Assembly: GCF_900116435.1 (NCBI RefSeq)
Contig: NZ_FPAZ01000001.1
Span: forward strand, 235,426-299,425
DNA length: 64,000 nucleotides
DNA from: Pseudoalteromonas lipolytica
Lineage (GTDB): Bacteria; Pseudomonadota; Gammaproteobacteria; Enterobacterales; Alteromonadaceae
Reading direction: 5' to 3'
This document shows positions 37,872 to 49,252 of this stretch, piece by piece. Position numbers and translations under genes: made by a program. Each line of letters begins with the position of its first letter. Position 1 is the first letter of the stretch. A model generated the notes under the pieces. That model saw only the letters and a program-made list of their open reading frames with translations, did no database searches and was not told where the DNA came from.

Positions 37872-40028
37872 ATGGCTCGCAGAATAATGTTGATCCCTAT
37901 TTCAACAGGGGTTGGTTTAACATCCGTTTCGGTTGGTTTAGTACGCGCACTTGAACAAAAAGCGTTAAAAGTAAACTTTTTTAAACCTATTGCACAGCCT
38001 CGTTCGGGTGATACAGGCCCCGAGAAGTCAACACAAATTGTGACTCATGGCTCCCCCATCACTCCACCTAAGCCTTTTGATTTAGCCTATGCTGAGCAAA
38101 TGATTGGGGATGGTAAGGGAGATGATCTACTTGAAGAAATTGTTGAACGCTTTGAAAACACCATAAAAGAAGACGAAATTGCCATCATCGAAGGCATGGT
38201 GCCAACGCGACGCCAGCCTTATGCTGGGCGAGTAAACCGTGAGATAGCGCAAACTCTTGGGGCTGATATTGTCTTTGTGCTAACCCCAAGCAACGACAGT
38301 AATGACCAAATTGAAGACCGCTTAGAAATTGCTTCTGGTAACTACGGCGGCGTCAATCACCCTCGCGTATTAGGCTGTATTTTTAATAAAGTGAATGCCC
38401 CACTTGATGAAGAAGGCCGCGCACGTGCTGACCTTGTTGAAGCGCATGAACCTGAGCAACTTGAAAACGAATTAAACCGTTTAGCTTCATTGCCGATCTT
38501 TAGAAAACACCCATTTAAATTACTTGGTTCAATTCCGTGGGATTTTGATCTTGTTGCACCTCGCGTTAAAGATTTATGTGAATACTTAAAAGCAGAAGTC
38601 ATTAATGAAGGTGATATGGCACACCGACGTTTACGTCACGTTACTTTTTGTGCTCGCACGGTCTCGAATATTTTAAACCATTTTACCCCAGGCGTCCTTT
38701 TGGTTACGCCCGGTGACCGCTCCGACGTACTCGTTGCTGCGTGCTTATCAGCAATGAATGGTACAAAAATTGGCGCTATATTACTCACCGGTGGTTTTAA
38801 ACCTGAAGACCGTATTATGCAGTTATGTGAGCAAGCAATGGACACTGGTTTGCCTATTATTGCCACAAAAGAAGACACTTGGCGCACTTCATTGCTGCTG
38901 CACAACTTTAATATGGAAGTGCCGTGTGATGATGACCAACGTATCGATAAAGTGAAGCACCATAACGCTAGCCACATCGACTCTGACTGGCTAGACAGTC
39001 TTGCGAAAAGCGTCGGTCGCACCCGAAAAATGTCACCGCCAGCGTTCCGTTTCTTATTAACAGACAAAGCACGCCAAGCGAACAAAACGGTTGTGTTACC
39101 CGAAGGTAATGAGCCACGTACAATTAAAGCTGCCGCAATTTGTGGCCAACGCGGGATTGCCAAAACCATTCTCCTTGGTGATAAAGAAGAGATTTTACGT
39201 ATTGCACAACAGCAAGGTGTTGAGCTTAACGACCATGTAACCATTGTTGAACCTAAAGATGTGATCAACGAGTATGTTGCACCTATGGTAGAAATTCGTA
39301 AAAGCAAGGGCCTAACAGAAGTCGTTGCACAAGAACAACTGCTTGATAACGTTGTACTTGGTACGATGATGCTCGAACAAGGCAAAGTTGATGGATTAGT
39401 ATCAGGGGCCGTTAATACCACTGCTAATACGATTCGCCCGCCATTACAACTTATTAAAACAGCACCAGGCTCGTCATTAGTATCATCCGTGTTTTTCATG
39501 TTGTTACCTGATCAAGTGCTAGTCTATGGTGACTGTGCTATTAACCCTGACCCAACGGCTGAACAACTCGCCGATATTGCGATTCAATCAGCTGACTCTG
39601 CCGCTGCATTTGGCATTGAACCCCGTGTTGCGATGATCAGTTACAGTACTGGCACATCAGGTTCAGGAGCTGATGTTGAAAAAGTGCGTGAAGCCACCAA
39701 GTTAGCGCAGCAAAAACGCCCTGATCTCATCATTGACGGTCCTCTTCAATACGATGCCGCAATTATGGAAAATGTCGCAATTAAGAAAGCGCCTGACAGC
39801 CCTGTTGCGGGTAAAGCAACTGTCTTTGTGTTCCCAGATCTTAATACCGGTAATACAACCTACAAAGCCGTACAACGAAGTGCAGAACTCATCAGTATTG
39901 GGCCTATGTTGCAAGGTATGCGTAAACCTGTGAATGACTTAAGTCGCGGTGCATTAGTTGACGATATTGTCTACACAATTGCCCTTACGGCGATTCAAGC
40001 AAAACAGGCAGAAAGCTTACTAAAATAA
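37872..40028 (+). CDS. pta: Phosphate acetyltransferase (long form)
   Basis: A 718-residue enzyme with the three-part architecture of enteric Pta: an N-terminal P-loop-like regulatory domain (about 1-220), a DRTGG domain (about 230-345), and the C-terminal catalytic PTA_PTB domain (about 395-715, including [10 protein letters not shown]). The ATG at 37872 is preceded by AAGGAG. An earlier in-frame ATG at 37824 lies inside ackA and is unlikely. It acts with AckA in the cytoplasm. Confidence 0.97.
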   Translation: MARRIMLIPISTGVGLTSVSVGLVRALEQKALKVNFFKPIAQPRSGDTGPEKSTQIVTHGSPITPPKPFDLAYAEQMIGDGKGDDLLEEIVERFENTIKEDEIAIIEGMVPTRRQPYAGRVNREIAQTLGADIVFVLTPSNDSNDQIEDRLEIASGNYGGVNHPRVLGCIFNKVNAPLDEEGRARADLVEAHEPEQLENELNRLASLPIFRKHPFKLLGSIPWDFDLVAPRVKDLCEYLKAEVINEGDMAHRRLRHVTFCARTVSNILNHFTPGVLLVTPGDRSDVLVAACLSAMNGTKIGAILLTGGFKPEDRIMQLCEQAMDTGLPIIATKEDTWRTSLLLHNFNMEVPCDDDQRIDKVKHHNASHIDSDWLDSLAKSVGRTRKMSPPAFRFLLTDKARQANKTVVLPEGNEPRTIKAAAICGQRGIAKTILLGDKEEILRIAQQQGVELNDHVTIVEPKDVINEYVAPMVEIRKSKGLTEVVAQEQLLDNVVLGTMMLEQGKVDGLVSGAVNTTANTIRPPLQLIKTAPGSSLVSSVFFMLLPDQVLVYGDCAINPDPTAEQLADIAIQSADSAAAFGIEPRVAMISYSTGTSGSGADVEKVREATKLAQQKRPDLIIDGPLQYDAAIMENVAIKKAPDSPVAGKATVFVFPDLNTGNTTYKAVQRSAELISIGPMLQGMRKPVNDLSRGALVDDIVYTIALTAIQAKQAESLLK

Positions 40029-40106
40029 CCCCTCAAAAATTAGGCTAGTTTATAATTCACTTATAAATTAGCCTGTTACCTTCTTTATACTGAGCTATTC
40101 CCATAT

Positions 40107-40129
40107 TTATCCACAGATTCTGTGGACAA
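40107..40129. promoter_or_regulatory. Inverted pair of DnaA-box sequences
   Basis: TTATCCACA (40107-40115), the consensus DnaA box, faces TGTGGACAA (40121-40129), the complement of the variant TTGTCCACA. With the bases between, they form a 23-bp imperfect palindrome in the 210-base gap after pta. It could bind DnaA; occupancy is not shown. Confidence 0.4.
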
Positions 40130-40238
40130 CCTTCCAGCCCCTCTTTGACTAAAAACACGGCAACTAAATTTATTGCGCTTTAACTTACTCGTATTTATAT
40201 ATACTATAAATTTAAAGGCGACCTAGATAGGATTACAG

Positions 40239-40630
40239 ATGTCAAAACAAACGCTACAGCTTCATAGTACAGAACTTACGATTCATAGCCTTGATGTCAA
40301 TGACACAATTGATCCTGCCTTACTTCAACAAGCCATTTTTTTATTGCTAAAACTGCTGACGAATTATCGATTGTTTGTCCGAGTAGTTTTGAACTTCAAA
40401 GCCTTGATCAAGAGACTGATTGGCTAGCACTTGAAGTGATTGGTCCATTGGGCTTTTCACTAACGGGGATAATGGCAAATATTTCTGGGGTATTAGCAAA
40501 AGCCTCTATTTCAATTTTTGCGTTATCAACGTATGACACTGATTATGTATTGGTAAAAAAACAAAGTATGCCAAAAGCCATAACTGCGCTAAAAAAAGAC
40601 GGCTACCATGTACTCGGTGAGCAAAAGTAA
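40239..40630 (+). pseudogene. ACT-domain protein with an apparent -1 frameshift
   Basis: Two abutting frames together encode about 130 residues of a small ACT-domain protein. Frame one (40239 onward) reads through HSLDVNDTIDPALLQQAIF. The family-like continuation (FIAKTADELSIVCPSSFELQ..DWLALEVIGPLGFSLTGIMANIS..) lies in the -1 frame and ends at 40630. The switch falls in a run of seven T (40336-40342) containing the heptamer T TTT TTA (40337-40343) in the phase used by -1 recoding sites. The C-terminal half has the aspartokinase-like ACT pattern that binds amino acids. It may be a true frameshift mutation, a homopolymer sequencing error, or recoding or slippage. Without a shift, translation gives a 62-residue product lacking the ACT core. 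Confidence 0.75.
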
Positions 40631-40634
40631 CCCT

Positions 40635-41126
40635 ATGAGTAACGACGTAAAATACTTGCCAGAGCGTACGCTAAGAAAAAGCCAAATAATGGCCATTAAA
40701 AGCCCTTTTAGCGGTCGGGTAAAACCAATAACAGAACACCCTGAGCCCTTTTTTCGGTTTTCGACATTGGGTCCGGGGATTTCTGTTGAGCTCACAAGCC
40801 ATAACATTATTGCACCGTTCGATGGCACCTTATTACAAGTTAAAAATGCGGGTAAAGAATACCTATTACAAGCAAACAATGGCCTGAAAATTTTAATAAA
40901 TTTATATTTTTCATCTGAAGATGATCACATTAATCACACCAACATTGCTAAATTAAACGGCAATAAAATTTCCCAAGGCGAACGCTTAGCGTATTTCGAT
41001 TTACGTGAATTAACGCGCCCAATGATAGGCACACTGTGTGTGTTGAATGCAGCAAACCTTGGACCGCTTTATTTTTCGTTATCTCAGGTCACCGCTGGGG
41101 TAGATACATTACTAACAGTAACTTAA
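40635..41126 (+). CDS. EIIA-Glc-like protein lacking both phosphotransfer histidines
   Basis: About 163 residues aligning along their length with the glucose-specific PTS IIA fold (Crr). Matching segments are SPFSGRVKPITEHPEPFF, LGPGISVEL, NIIAPFDGTLLQV, and the C-terminal VTAGVDTLLTV. By my manual alignment Crr H75 falls on the lysine of NAGKEYLLQ, and the phosphorylated H90 on the asparagine of KILINLYF. It therefore cannot take part in normal phosphotransfer and is more likely a regulator or binding protein. The ATG at 40635 follows the ACT gene by 4 bases; 40608 and 40689 are alternative starts, and none has a strong ribosome-binding site. No other PTS gene is in the window. Confidence 0.8.
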   Translation: MSNDVKYLPERTLRKSQIMAIKSPFSGRVKPITEHPEPFFRFSTLGPGISVELTSHNIIAPFDGTLLQVKNAGKEYLLQANNGLKILINLYFSSEDDHINHTNIAKLNGNKISQGERLAYFDLRELTRPMIGTLCVLNAANLGPLYFSLSQVTAGVDTLLTVT

Positions 41127-41137
41127 AAGTAGAATTT

Positions 41138-43292
<2,155 letters not shown>

Positions 43293-43293
43293 G

Positions 43294-44154
43294 TTACGTT
43301 CTCACTGGCCTTTTTGCTAATAGAAACACCATAACAGCGCCAAGAATTAAGGCGCTGGCTATCACTAACCTCATGGTTAATAGCTCATTTAAAAATACCA
43401 CACCAGCAAACGTTGCTAGTACAGGCACAATAAGTTGAACAACGCCTGCTTGACTGCTTTTGAGTTTAGGTAACACTAAGTACCAAATACTATACCCAAC
43501 CCCTGATGCCAGTGAACCCGAGGCTATAGCAAGCCAAATGCCGGTAGGTGATACAGCGTGCCATTGCATCGTCACTAACAAAATGAGTATGGGTACGAGC
43601 ATTAAGCTCCTAAGAAAGTTATACGCGGTTGCTTGAAGAGGCGCTTCGCATGTTTTTCCTCGAATACTGTATATTCCCCAAGCAACACCACTGACAGCCA
43701 TTAACACCGCGGGTAATAAGGATGGAACCGTTGCAGAGGGTAACATTAGATACACAAAGCCGGCAAAAGCAACGATGAGTGCGCCCCACTGTAATTTACG
43801 CAATGGCTCTTTGTTGATAATACTGTGCCCTATCATCGTCAATTGCACTGCTGAGAATAATATCAGCGCCCCCGTTCCCGTGTTTAAATTAACGTAAGCA
43901 ATTGAAAAGCACAGCGCATATACAAACAAACTCAATGCACTTAAGTTATTACCTCTGTCCACAACGGTCATCGATTTAACTGATTTAACCTGCCATTGCA
44001 TTAACAAAAATAAGGTTAATGCACCACTGACTAAACGAATGGCAGTGAAGCTCAAAGGGTCAATATCACCACTTTGTAAAGCCATTCTGCACAATAAAGA
44101 ATTGGCGGCAAAAGCGCACAAAGCCATCAAGGTATAGAACACAGTGGTTAGCAA
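43294..44154 (-). CDS. DMT-superfamily (EamA) transporter
   Basis: A 286-residue inner-membrane protein with ten hydrophobic segments arranged as two EamA repeats (about 1-135 and 145-280). The second repeat contains SGVAWGIYSIRG and PVLATFAGVVFLNE. EamA proteins usually export metabolites or amino acids. The frame opens with TTG at 44154, preceded by AGGATAT; the true start could be slightly different. Substrate unknown. It diverges from the COG3014 operon. Confidence 0.85.
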   Translation of the reverse strand: MLTTVFYTLMALCAFAANSLLCRMALQSGDIDPLSFTAIRLVSGALTLFLLMQWQVKSVKSMTVVDRGNNLSALSLFVYALCFSIAYVNLNTGTGALILFSAVQLTMIGHSIINKEPLRKLQWGALIVAFAGFVYLMLPSATVPSLLPAVLMAVSGVAWGIYSIRGKTCEAPLQATAYNFLRSLMLVPILILLVTMQWHAVSPTGIWLAIASGSLASGVGYSIWYLVLPKLKSSQAGVVQLIVPVLATFAGVVFLNELLTMRLVIASALILGAVMVFLLAKRPVRT

Positions 44155-44288
44155 AATACAGATATCCTTTTGATAATAAAATACAAGACCGTTCTAAACG
44201 TAAATCACTTACGATTTTTTACATAATTTATCATAGACGGTTAAGTCGCGTATGCTACTCTGATTACATTGTCTTATAGGAGTATTCA

Positions 44289-45653
44289 GTGCATCGACAT
44301 TTATTTATTGGAGCTGTTTTACTGTTATCTGGTTGCAGTACCATAGGTATTACTGATCTATTCCAAGATTATGCAACACAGCTAAGGCCAGTGCGCCAAG
44401 CTGTCAGCCAAAATGATATCGACACAGCCAACCAACTATTACCTAGTAACAGTTCAATGCACAGTAACTATTTGTTAAATCAGCTGGAAACTGCGCGGTT
44501 AGCGTTTTTATCAGATCAGCACTCTGAGGCTAACAGCACATTTGAAGCTGTTTATATGAACATGGAAAAAAAGCGCCAAGCTGCAAAACTACAAATAAGC
44601 GCAGGTATTGAGCAAAGTAACGCATTATTAACCAATGACTCAGTCATTAGTTATGAACCACCCGCGTACGAAATGACTATGTTGCATAGCTATAAAGCGC
44701 TTAGTTATGTATTTGAAAACCAATTAGAATCGGCTTTAGTAGAAATAAGGCGTGCAAACAAAGTACAAGAAGATGCACTGAAAGATAATCAAGCTGAGCT
44801 CGATAAACGCACTGAAGAAGCCGCCGCTGGCTACCCCGACATGACCACGCTAATTGGTGATGTGAAGAACGGTTTTCAAAATGCTTTTACGTTTTATTTA
44901 TCGGGTATGCTTTATGAGGCGAATAAACAATTTGATGATGCCTATATCGATTATAAAAAAGCCCTAGAGATAAACACCGATAATACATATTTACAACAAA
45001 ATGTATTACGACTCGCTAAAAAACAAGGTTTTGATCAAGACTTTGAAACTTTTAGTCAGCGTTTTGGTAAGCTCAATGAGGTCAACGCCAATCAAGGTCA
45101 GGTTATTATTATTGCCGAGCAAGGCCTGATCCCTGCTAAGCAAGAATATAATTTACGGTTACCCATTTATACTTCGCGTGGCGATGCGCGTTTTTACAGT
45201 ATCGCCATGCCCGTATACAGCGACGTGCCTTATGTGAGCTCACAAAAAAATATCACGGTCTCGGGTGAAAGTTTAACACTCACGCCGATAGTTCGGCTTG
45301 AGTCACTTGCAGCGAAAACATTGAAAGATCAAAGCGCGGGCAGAGTTTCACGACAAGTTTTGAGGCTAGTGGCAAAAGAAAAAATGCGTGCAGAACTTGC
45401 CAGAAGTGGTGGTGATGTCGGCAATATTTTAGCGAATATATATAACCTTGCCTCTGAGCAAGCAGATACTCGCAGTTGGTTAACTTTACCAAATCAGTTA
45501 AGTATCGCACAAACAGCAATGACCCCTGGTAATCACTCTCTGTGGGTGTCAGGGCACGGAAAAATTGACTTTGCGGTTAGTAAGCAGGGGTTAACCTTTG
45601 TCTACCTAACCTTTATTAATAACTACTTTGACTCACATGTAGTCCAACTCTAG
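44289..45653 (+). CDS. COG3014-family lipoprotein
   Basis: A 454-residue lipoprotein (lipobox LLSGC, C16) starting with GTG, seven bases after AGGAG. A helical TPR-like region (about 120-260, with AFTFYLSGMLYEANKQFDDAYIDYKKALEI) is followed by a beta-rich part. The family is grouped as COG3014 in Vibrio and Alteromonadales and has no defined role. It heads an operon with ycfL, lpoB and a glycine-zipper protein, suggesting an envelope function tied to PBP1B activation. Confidence 0.85.
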   Translation: MHRHLFIGAVLLLSGCSTIGITDLFQDYATQLRPVRQAVSQNDIDTANQLLPSNSSMHSNYLLNQLETARLAFLSDQHSEANSTFEAVYMNMEKKRQAAKLQISAGIEQSNALLTNDSVISYEPPAYEMTMLHSYKALSYVFENQLESALVEIRRANKVQEDALKDNQAELDKRTEEAAAGYPDMTTLIGDVKNGFQNAFTFYLSGMLYEANKQFDDAYIDYKKALEINTDNTYLQQNVLRLAKKQGFDQDFETFSQRFGKLNEVNANQGQVIIIAEQGLIPAKQEYNLRLPIYTSRGDARFYSIAMPVYSDVPYVSSQKNITVSGESLTLTPIVRLESLAAKTLKDQSAGRVSRQVLRLVAKEKMRAELARSGGDVGNILANIYNLASEQADTRSWLTLPNQLSIAQTAMTPGNHSLWVSGHGKIDFAVSKQGLTFVYLTFINNYFDSHVVQL

Positions 45654-45661
45654 GAGCAATA

Positions 45662-46087
45662 ATGAAATATTTAGTGCCATTACTAACCCTATTACTCGTT
45701 GCGGCTTGCTCCTCTCGCCCAACCACCTCTGGTATCGGTGTCGAGCAAGCATCACAACAATATAATCAACAACTTATTGTTAATAACCCTGAACTTGGTA
45801 ACAAGCTTGCGATTTCTGATGTAAAAACTCGCCAAACCAATGGCTTAACCGATGTGGTTGTGACATTAGCAAGTCAGTATAAAAAGTCTCAATATTTACA
45901 ATATCAATTTACTTGGTATGACGCCGATGGGTTTGTCATAAAAGGCAATCACTCACCATGGCAAGCAATTACCTTGTTTGGTTTTGCAAAAACACAACTA
46001 CCGGGCTTAGCCCCAACATCTGATGCAGTCACCTTTTCGCTTGCTGTTCGTGAAGTCTCAACAGAAGCACAAGAATTCGAAGATTAA
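45662..46087 (+). CDS. YcfL-family lipoprotein
   Basis: A 141-residue lipoprotein (lipobox LVAAC, C16) with a single YcfL-like beta domain (LQYQFTWYDADGFVI, then SPWQAITLFG). YcfL is encoded next to lpoB in E. coli too; its role is unknown. It lies 8 bases after the COG3014 gene, preceded by AGGAG. Confidence 0.88.
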   Translation: MKYLVPLLTLLLVAACSSRPTTSGIGVEQASQQYNQQLIVNNPELGNKLAISDVKTRQTNGLTDVVVTLASQYKKSQYLQYQFTWYDADGFVIKGNHSPWQAITLFGFAKTQLPGLAPTSDAVTFSLAVREVSTEAQEFED

Positions 46088-46097
46088 GGAAGCCACA

Positions 46098-46709
46098 ATG
46101 AAATTATATTCAGTGAAATCAGCCACCGCTATCGCAATTGCAACGTCGTTACTGTTATCTGGCTGTGCCAACAAAGCAGTTGTCAGTTATGGTGATGCTC
46201 AGGCTGTTGAAACAACCGATATCAACTTTGGTTCAACTGATTTGCAAAAGGTCGCAAGCCAAATGACAGATTCGTTATTGGCATCGCCTGTTGTGGGGAC
46301 ATTAACAGCAAATTCGCGTCCTATCGTGTTTGTTGAGCGGATAAAAAATAAAACCAGCGAGCATATTGATACAGAATCAATCACTGACTCAATTTCGACA
46401 CAATTATTACGCAGCGGTAAATTCCGTTTTGTTGATATGACGCGTGTCGAAGCGGTGCGCGAACAGCTTAATTTCCAAAATGTCGACCCACTCGTCAATC
46501 CCAATACTGCAATCGCATTTGGTCAGCAAGTGGGAGCGCAATATATGTTATACGGTAACCTGTCGAGCATTGTAAAATCTAATGCAGATAAAGCCGATGT
46601 CTATTATAAATTCACAATGCGTTTAATGGATTTAAAAAGTGGCCTGATTGAGTGGGCTGATGAAACTGAAATCCGTAAAACACGCGAAAAATCTACTTTT
46701 GGCTGGTAG
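46098..46709 (+). CDS. lpoB: Outer-membrane activator of PBP1B, LpoB
   Basis: A 203-residue lipoprotein (lipobox LLSGC, C23). The globular domain shows RPIVFVERIKNKTSEHIDTE and the late YYKFTMRLMDLKSGLIEWADE typical of LpoB/FlgO-like folds. LpoB reaches through the peptidoglycan to stimulate the synthase PBP1B. The ATG at 46098 follows AAGGAAG and directly precedes a good signal sequence; an earlier in-frame ATG within ycfL is not used. Confidence 0.92.
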   Translation: MKLYSVKSATAIAIATSLLLSGCANKAVVSYGDAQAVETTDINFGSTDLQKVASQMTDSLLASPVVGTLTANSRPIVFVERIKNKTSEHIDTESITDSISTQLLRSGKFRFVDMTRVEAVREQLNFQNVDPLVNPNTAIAFGQQVGAQYMLYGNLSSIVKSNADKADVYYKFTMRLMDLKSGLIEWADETEIRKTREKSTFGW

Positions 46710-46721
46710 CCAGGAGGTTAT

Positions 46722-47189
46722 ATGAAGTACCTTATTAGTTTATTTAGCCTATGTTTACTGCTCAGTGCGCCGAGTTACGCAGATTATCAGCGTAATAAAG
46801 CGGTTCCCGTGCAGCAAGTTTTGTTTGGTTCAGTGCAGTCAGTTCGTAATATTACCGAGCAAGAACTGGTTAAAGACCAAACAAATGGCTGGAAAACCTT
46901 TGGCGGCGCACTATTAGGCGGTGTTGTAGGGAATCAATTTGGCGGCGGAAGTGGTCGAACTGTGGCAACTATTCTTGGTTCAATGATTGGCGGGTCGATT
47001 GCACACAACCGTCAGCAATCAAGCCGTTATATTGAATATCAACTTGTTGAGTTAATGATTCAAGTAGAAAGTGGCGAGCAATACATGGTCGTTCAAGACA
47101 AGGATAGTCGGATGATATTTAATCAAGGTGACAAAGTTCGTCTTGTTTATTTAAGTGATAACACCGTTCGCGTAGATAAGGCTTTTTAA
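46722..47189 (+). CDS. Glycine-zipper (Rick_17kDa/SlyB-like) envelope protein
   Basis: A 155-residue exported protein. A Sec signal peptide ends in PSYA (about 20), with no lipobox. The middle holds the glycine-zipper pair GGALLGGVVGNQFGGG and ILGSMIGGSIAHN (about 60-95), and the C-terminus a small beta domain. SlyB/PcpX-type proteins stabilise the outer membrane, but most are lipoproteins, unlike this one. It follows lpoB by 12 bases behind GGAGG, so belongs to the same operon. Confidence 0.85.
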   Translation: MKYLISLFSLCLLLSAPSYADYQRNKAVPVQQVLFGSVQSVRNITEQELVKDQTNGWKTFGGALLGGVVGNQFGGGSGRTVATILGSMIGGSIAHNRQQSSRYIEYQLVELMIQVESGEQYMVVQDKDSRMIFNQGDKVRLVYLSDNTVRVDKAF

Positions 47190-47409
47190 TAGTAATGCTA
47201 ATTTGCTTAATTAAGTAATCTATTTTGAGGCAATAAAACCGCGTTGATAATAAGGCAAAAATGTCGTTATTTAGGTGTTTCCTGCATCCAAGCAGTCGTA
47301 AGTTAGAGATTTTTAACGCGGGTAGCGACAGGTTTAATCCCTCAAAATGATTAAGTATTATTGCGAACTGGTAAAAGTAACAGCGAGCAATCGTTACTCC
47401 ATAAAAAGA

Positions 47410-47438
47410 AATGCCGCTCACCTAAAGTGAACGGCATT
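47410..47438 (-). terminator. Terminator after alaA
   Basis: Arms AATGCCGCTCAC (47410-47421) and GTGAACGGCATT (47427-47438) pair with one mismatch around a 5-base loop. On the minus strand an interrupted T tract follows. The other 200 bases between here and 47189 show no gene. Confidence 0.7.
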
Positions 47439-47470
47439 AGAGCCTTAGCTCGCTGTTATGAGCGCTGATT

Positions 47471-48688
47471 TTAGCTCTGTTTGTAATCTGCAAAGAATCG
47501 TTGCATCTTACCCATTGCTTCAGTTAAATCATCTTTGTTCGGTAAAAACACCAATCTAAAGTGGTCAGGCTCAGGCCAGTTGAATGCCCTGCCGTGCACG
47601 AGCAGTATTTTTTCGGCTTTCAGCAAATCTAAGATCATGCGTTCATCGTTTTTAATCTTAAACTTGTCGGTGTCAACTTTTGCAAAGGCATACAGTGCGC
47701 CTTTTGGTTTTTTACAACTAATGCCGTCTATCGCATTTAGTCCTTGCCATGCAATATCGCGTTGCACACACAAGCGCCCACCGGGGTTAATTAGATTATC
47801 GATTGACTGTACACCACCCAATGCTTGCTGAATCGCATATTGTGCAGGTACATTGGCACACAGGCGCATAGATGCCAACATATCTAAACCACGCACTAAG
47901 TCTTCCATTACACTTGTACGGCCACTTAATACCATCCAGCCCATACGCAAGCCCGCTGCTCGGTATGTTTTTGCAAGGCCGTTAAAGGTAATAATAGGCA
48001 CATCATCACACAACGCCCCTATTGAGGTATGTGTGGCGCCGTCATATAAAATTTTCTCGTATATCTCATCACTTAATAACAGCAACTTATGCTCTCGCGC
48101 AATATTAATAAGCTCCATTAATAAGTCATCACTGTAGACAGCCCCCGTTGGATTGTTCGGGTTAATCAGTACCAGCGCTTTTGTCTTTGAGGTAATTTTA
48201 CTTTTTATATCAGCAATATCTGGAAACCAATCTTGTTCTTCATCACATAAATAATGAACAGGGTTACCACCCGCTAATTTAACAGACGCGGTCCATAGTG
48301 GGTAATCGGGTGCTGGGATCAGTACTTCATCATCGTTATCAAGCAATGCTTGAGTCGTCATTTGAATAAGCTCGCTCACCCCATTACCGATATAAATATG
48401 GTCGACATCTAGGTTGAATAATCCACGTTGCTGATAGTGTTGATAAACAGCCACACGGGCAGAGTAAAGGCCTTTAGAGTCACAGTAGCCTTGGGCTGAA
48501 TACAAGTTACGGATGATATCGCGGTGCATATCTTCAGGCATATCAAAACCAAAGGCCGCAGGGTTGCCAATATTAAGCTTGAGAACTTTTTGACCTTCAT
48601 CTTCCATTTTTCGAGCTTGTGCAAGCACAGGCCCACGAATGTCATAACAGACACCGTTAAGTTTGTGACTCTTTTTTATTTGTGACAT
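47471..48688 (-). CDS. alaA: Glutamate-pyruvate aminotransferase AlaA
   Basis: A 405-residue class I PLP aminotransferase that makes alanine from pyruvate and glutamate. The N-terminus YDIRGPVLAQARKMEDEGQKVLKLNIGNPA.FGFD is characteristic of AlaA. The PLP lysine is in NGLAKTYRAAGLRMGWM, and NPNNPTGAVY and DEIYEKILY are intact. Cytoplasmic and monocistronic, with its own terminator. Confidence 0.95.
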   Translation of the reverse strand: MSQIKKSHKLNGVCYDIRGPVLAQARKMEDEGQKVLKLNIGNPAAFGFDMPEDMHRDIIRNLYSAQGYCDSKGLYSARVAVYQHYQQRGLFNLDVDHIYIGNGVSELIQMTTQALLDNDDEVLIPAPDYPLWTASVKLAGGNPVHYLCDEEQDWFPDIADIKSKITSKTKALVLINPNNPTGAVYSDDLLMELINIAREHKLLLLSDEIYEKILYDGATHTSIGALCDDVPIITFNGLAKTYRAAGLRMGWMVLSGRTSVMEDLVRGLDMLASMRLCANVPAQYAIQQALGGVQSIDNLINPGGRLCVQRDIAWQGLNAIDGISCKKPKGALYAFAKVDTDKFKIKNDERMILDLLKAEKILLVHGRAFNWPEPDHFRLVFLPNKDDLTEAMGKMQRFFADYKQS

Positions 48689-48781
48689 GGTTACCTCTAC
48701 TATTAGACCCTAAGACTAACCTAGCAGAGGCTAACCACGCTAGTGGATTTTTGAGGTTATAACTGAAATAAATTCAAGTTA

Positions 48782-49126
48782 TTAGCGACCAGCAAACCAG
48801 GCCTGTAGTTTTTCAACTGAACCTGCAACTTGCGCGTCAAGGTTTTGTGACTTTTCTATTGCTGTATCCACATGCCCCTCGTTTAACGCCTGTTCAATTT
48901 CGCGAGCAACATCAGATAAGCTCGATGCACCGAATTGCGCAGCATTTGACTTTAAGCTATGTGCATGACGCGCAGCAACTTCATTTTCTGAATCCAAATT
49001 CGCTAAAACTTCACCACTCAAGCGTTGAAACTCACTGCAGCAAAAGGTTAAGGTGTCGGCAAATTGATCACCCAAAAGCGATTCCATACCTTCAAGTGCA
49101 CCTTCATCTATTGTGATCGTCGTCAT
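48782..49126 (-). CDS. Stand-alone Hpt phosphotransfer protein
   Basis: A 114-residue helical protein with the Hpt motif HAHSLKSNAAQFGA, H56 being the likely phosphorylated residue. Such modules pass phosphate between hybrid kinases and response regulators. No kinase or regulator gene is adjacent, so its partners lie elsewhere. It diverges from tapT. Confidence 0.9.
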   Translation of the reverse strand: MTTITIDEGALEGMESLLGDQFADTLTFCCSEFQRLSGEVLANLDSENEVAARHAHSLKSNAAQFGASSLSDVAREIEQALNEGHVDTAIEKSQNLDAQVAGSVEKLQAWFAGR

Positions 49127-49252
49127 GTTTATCCCTTGATCAAAAACGTCATCATTTAAATCGCAACTCTAGCTGTTCATTGTAAAAAAGCAACCCTATG
49201 ACCAGAGCTCATGTATAATAGCCATACTTTAATTGTATGCTAGAAGTTTAAT

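Noticed and set aside
38636..39499. Long antisense open frame (287 codons) inside pta
   Set aside because: Serine/threonine-rich product with no domain, fully opposite the conserved pta coding region; a codon-usage shadow.
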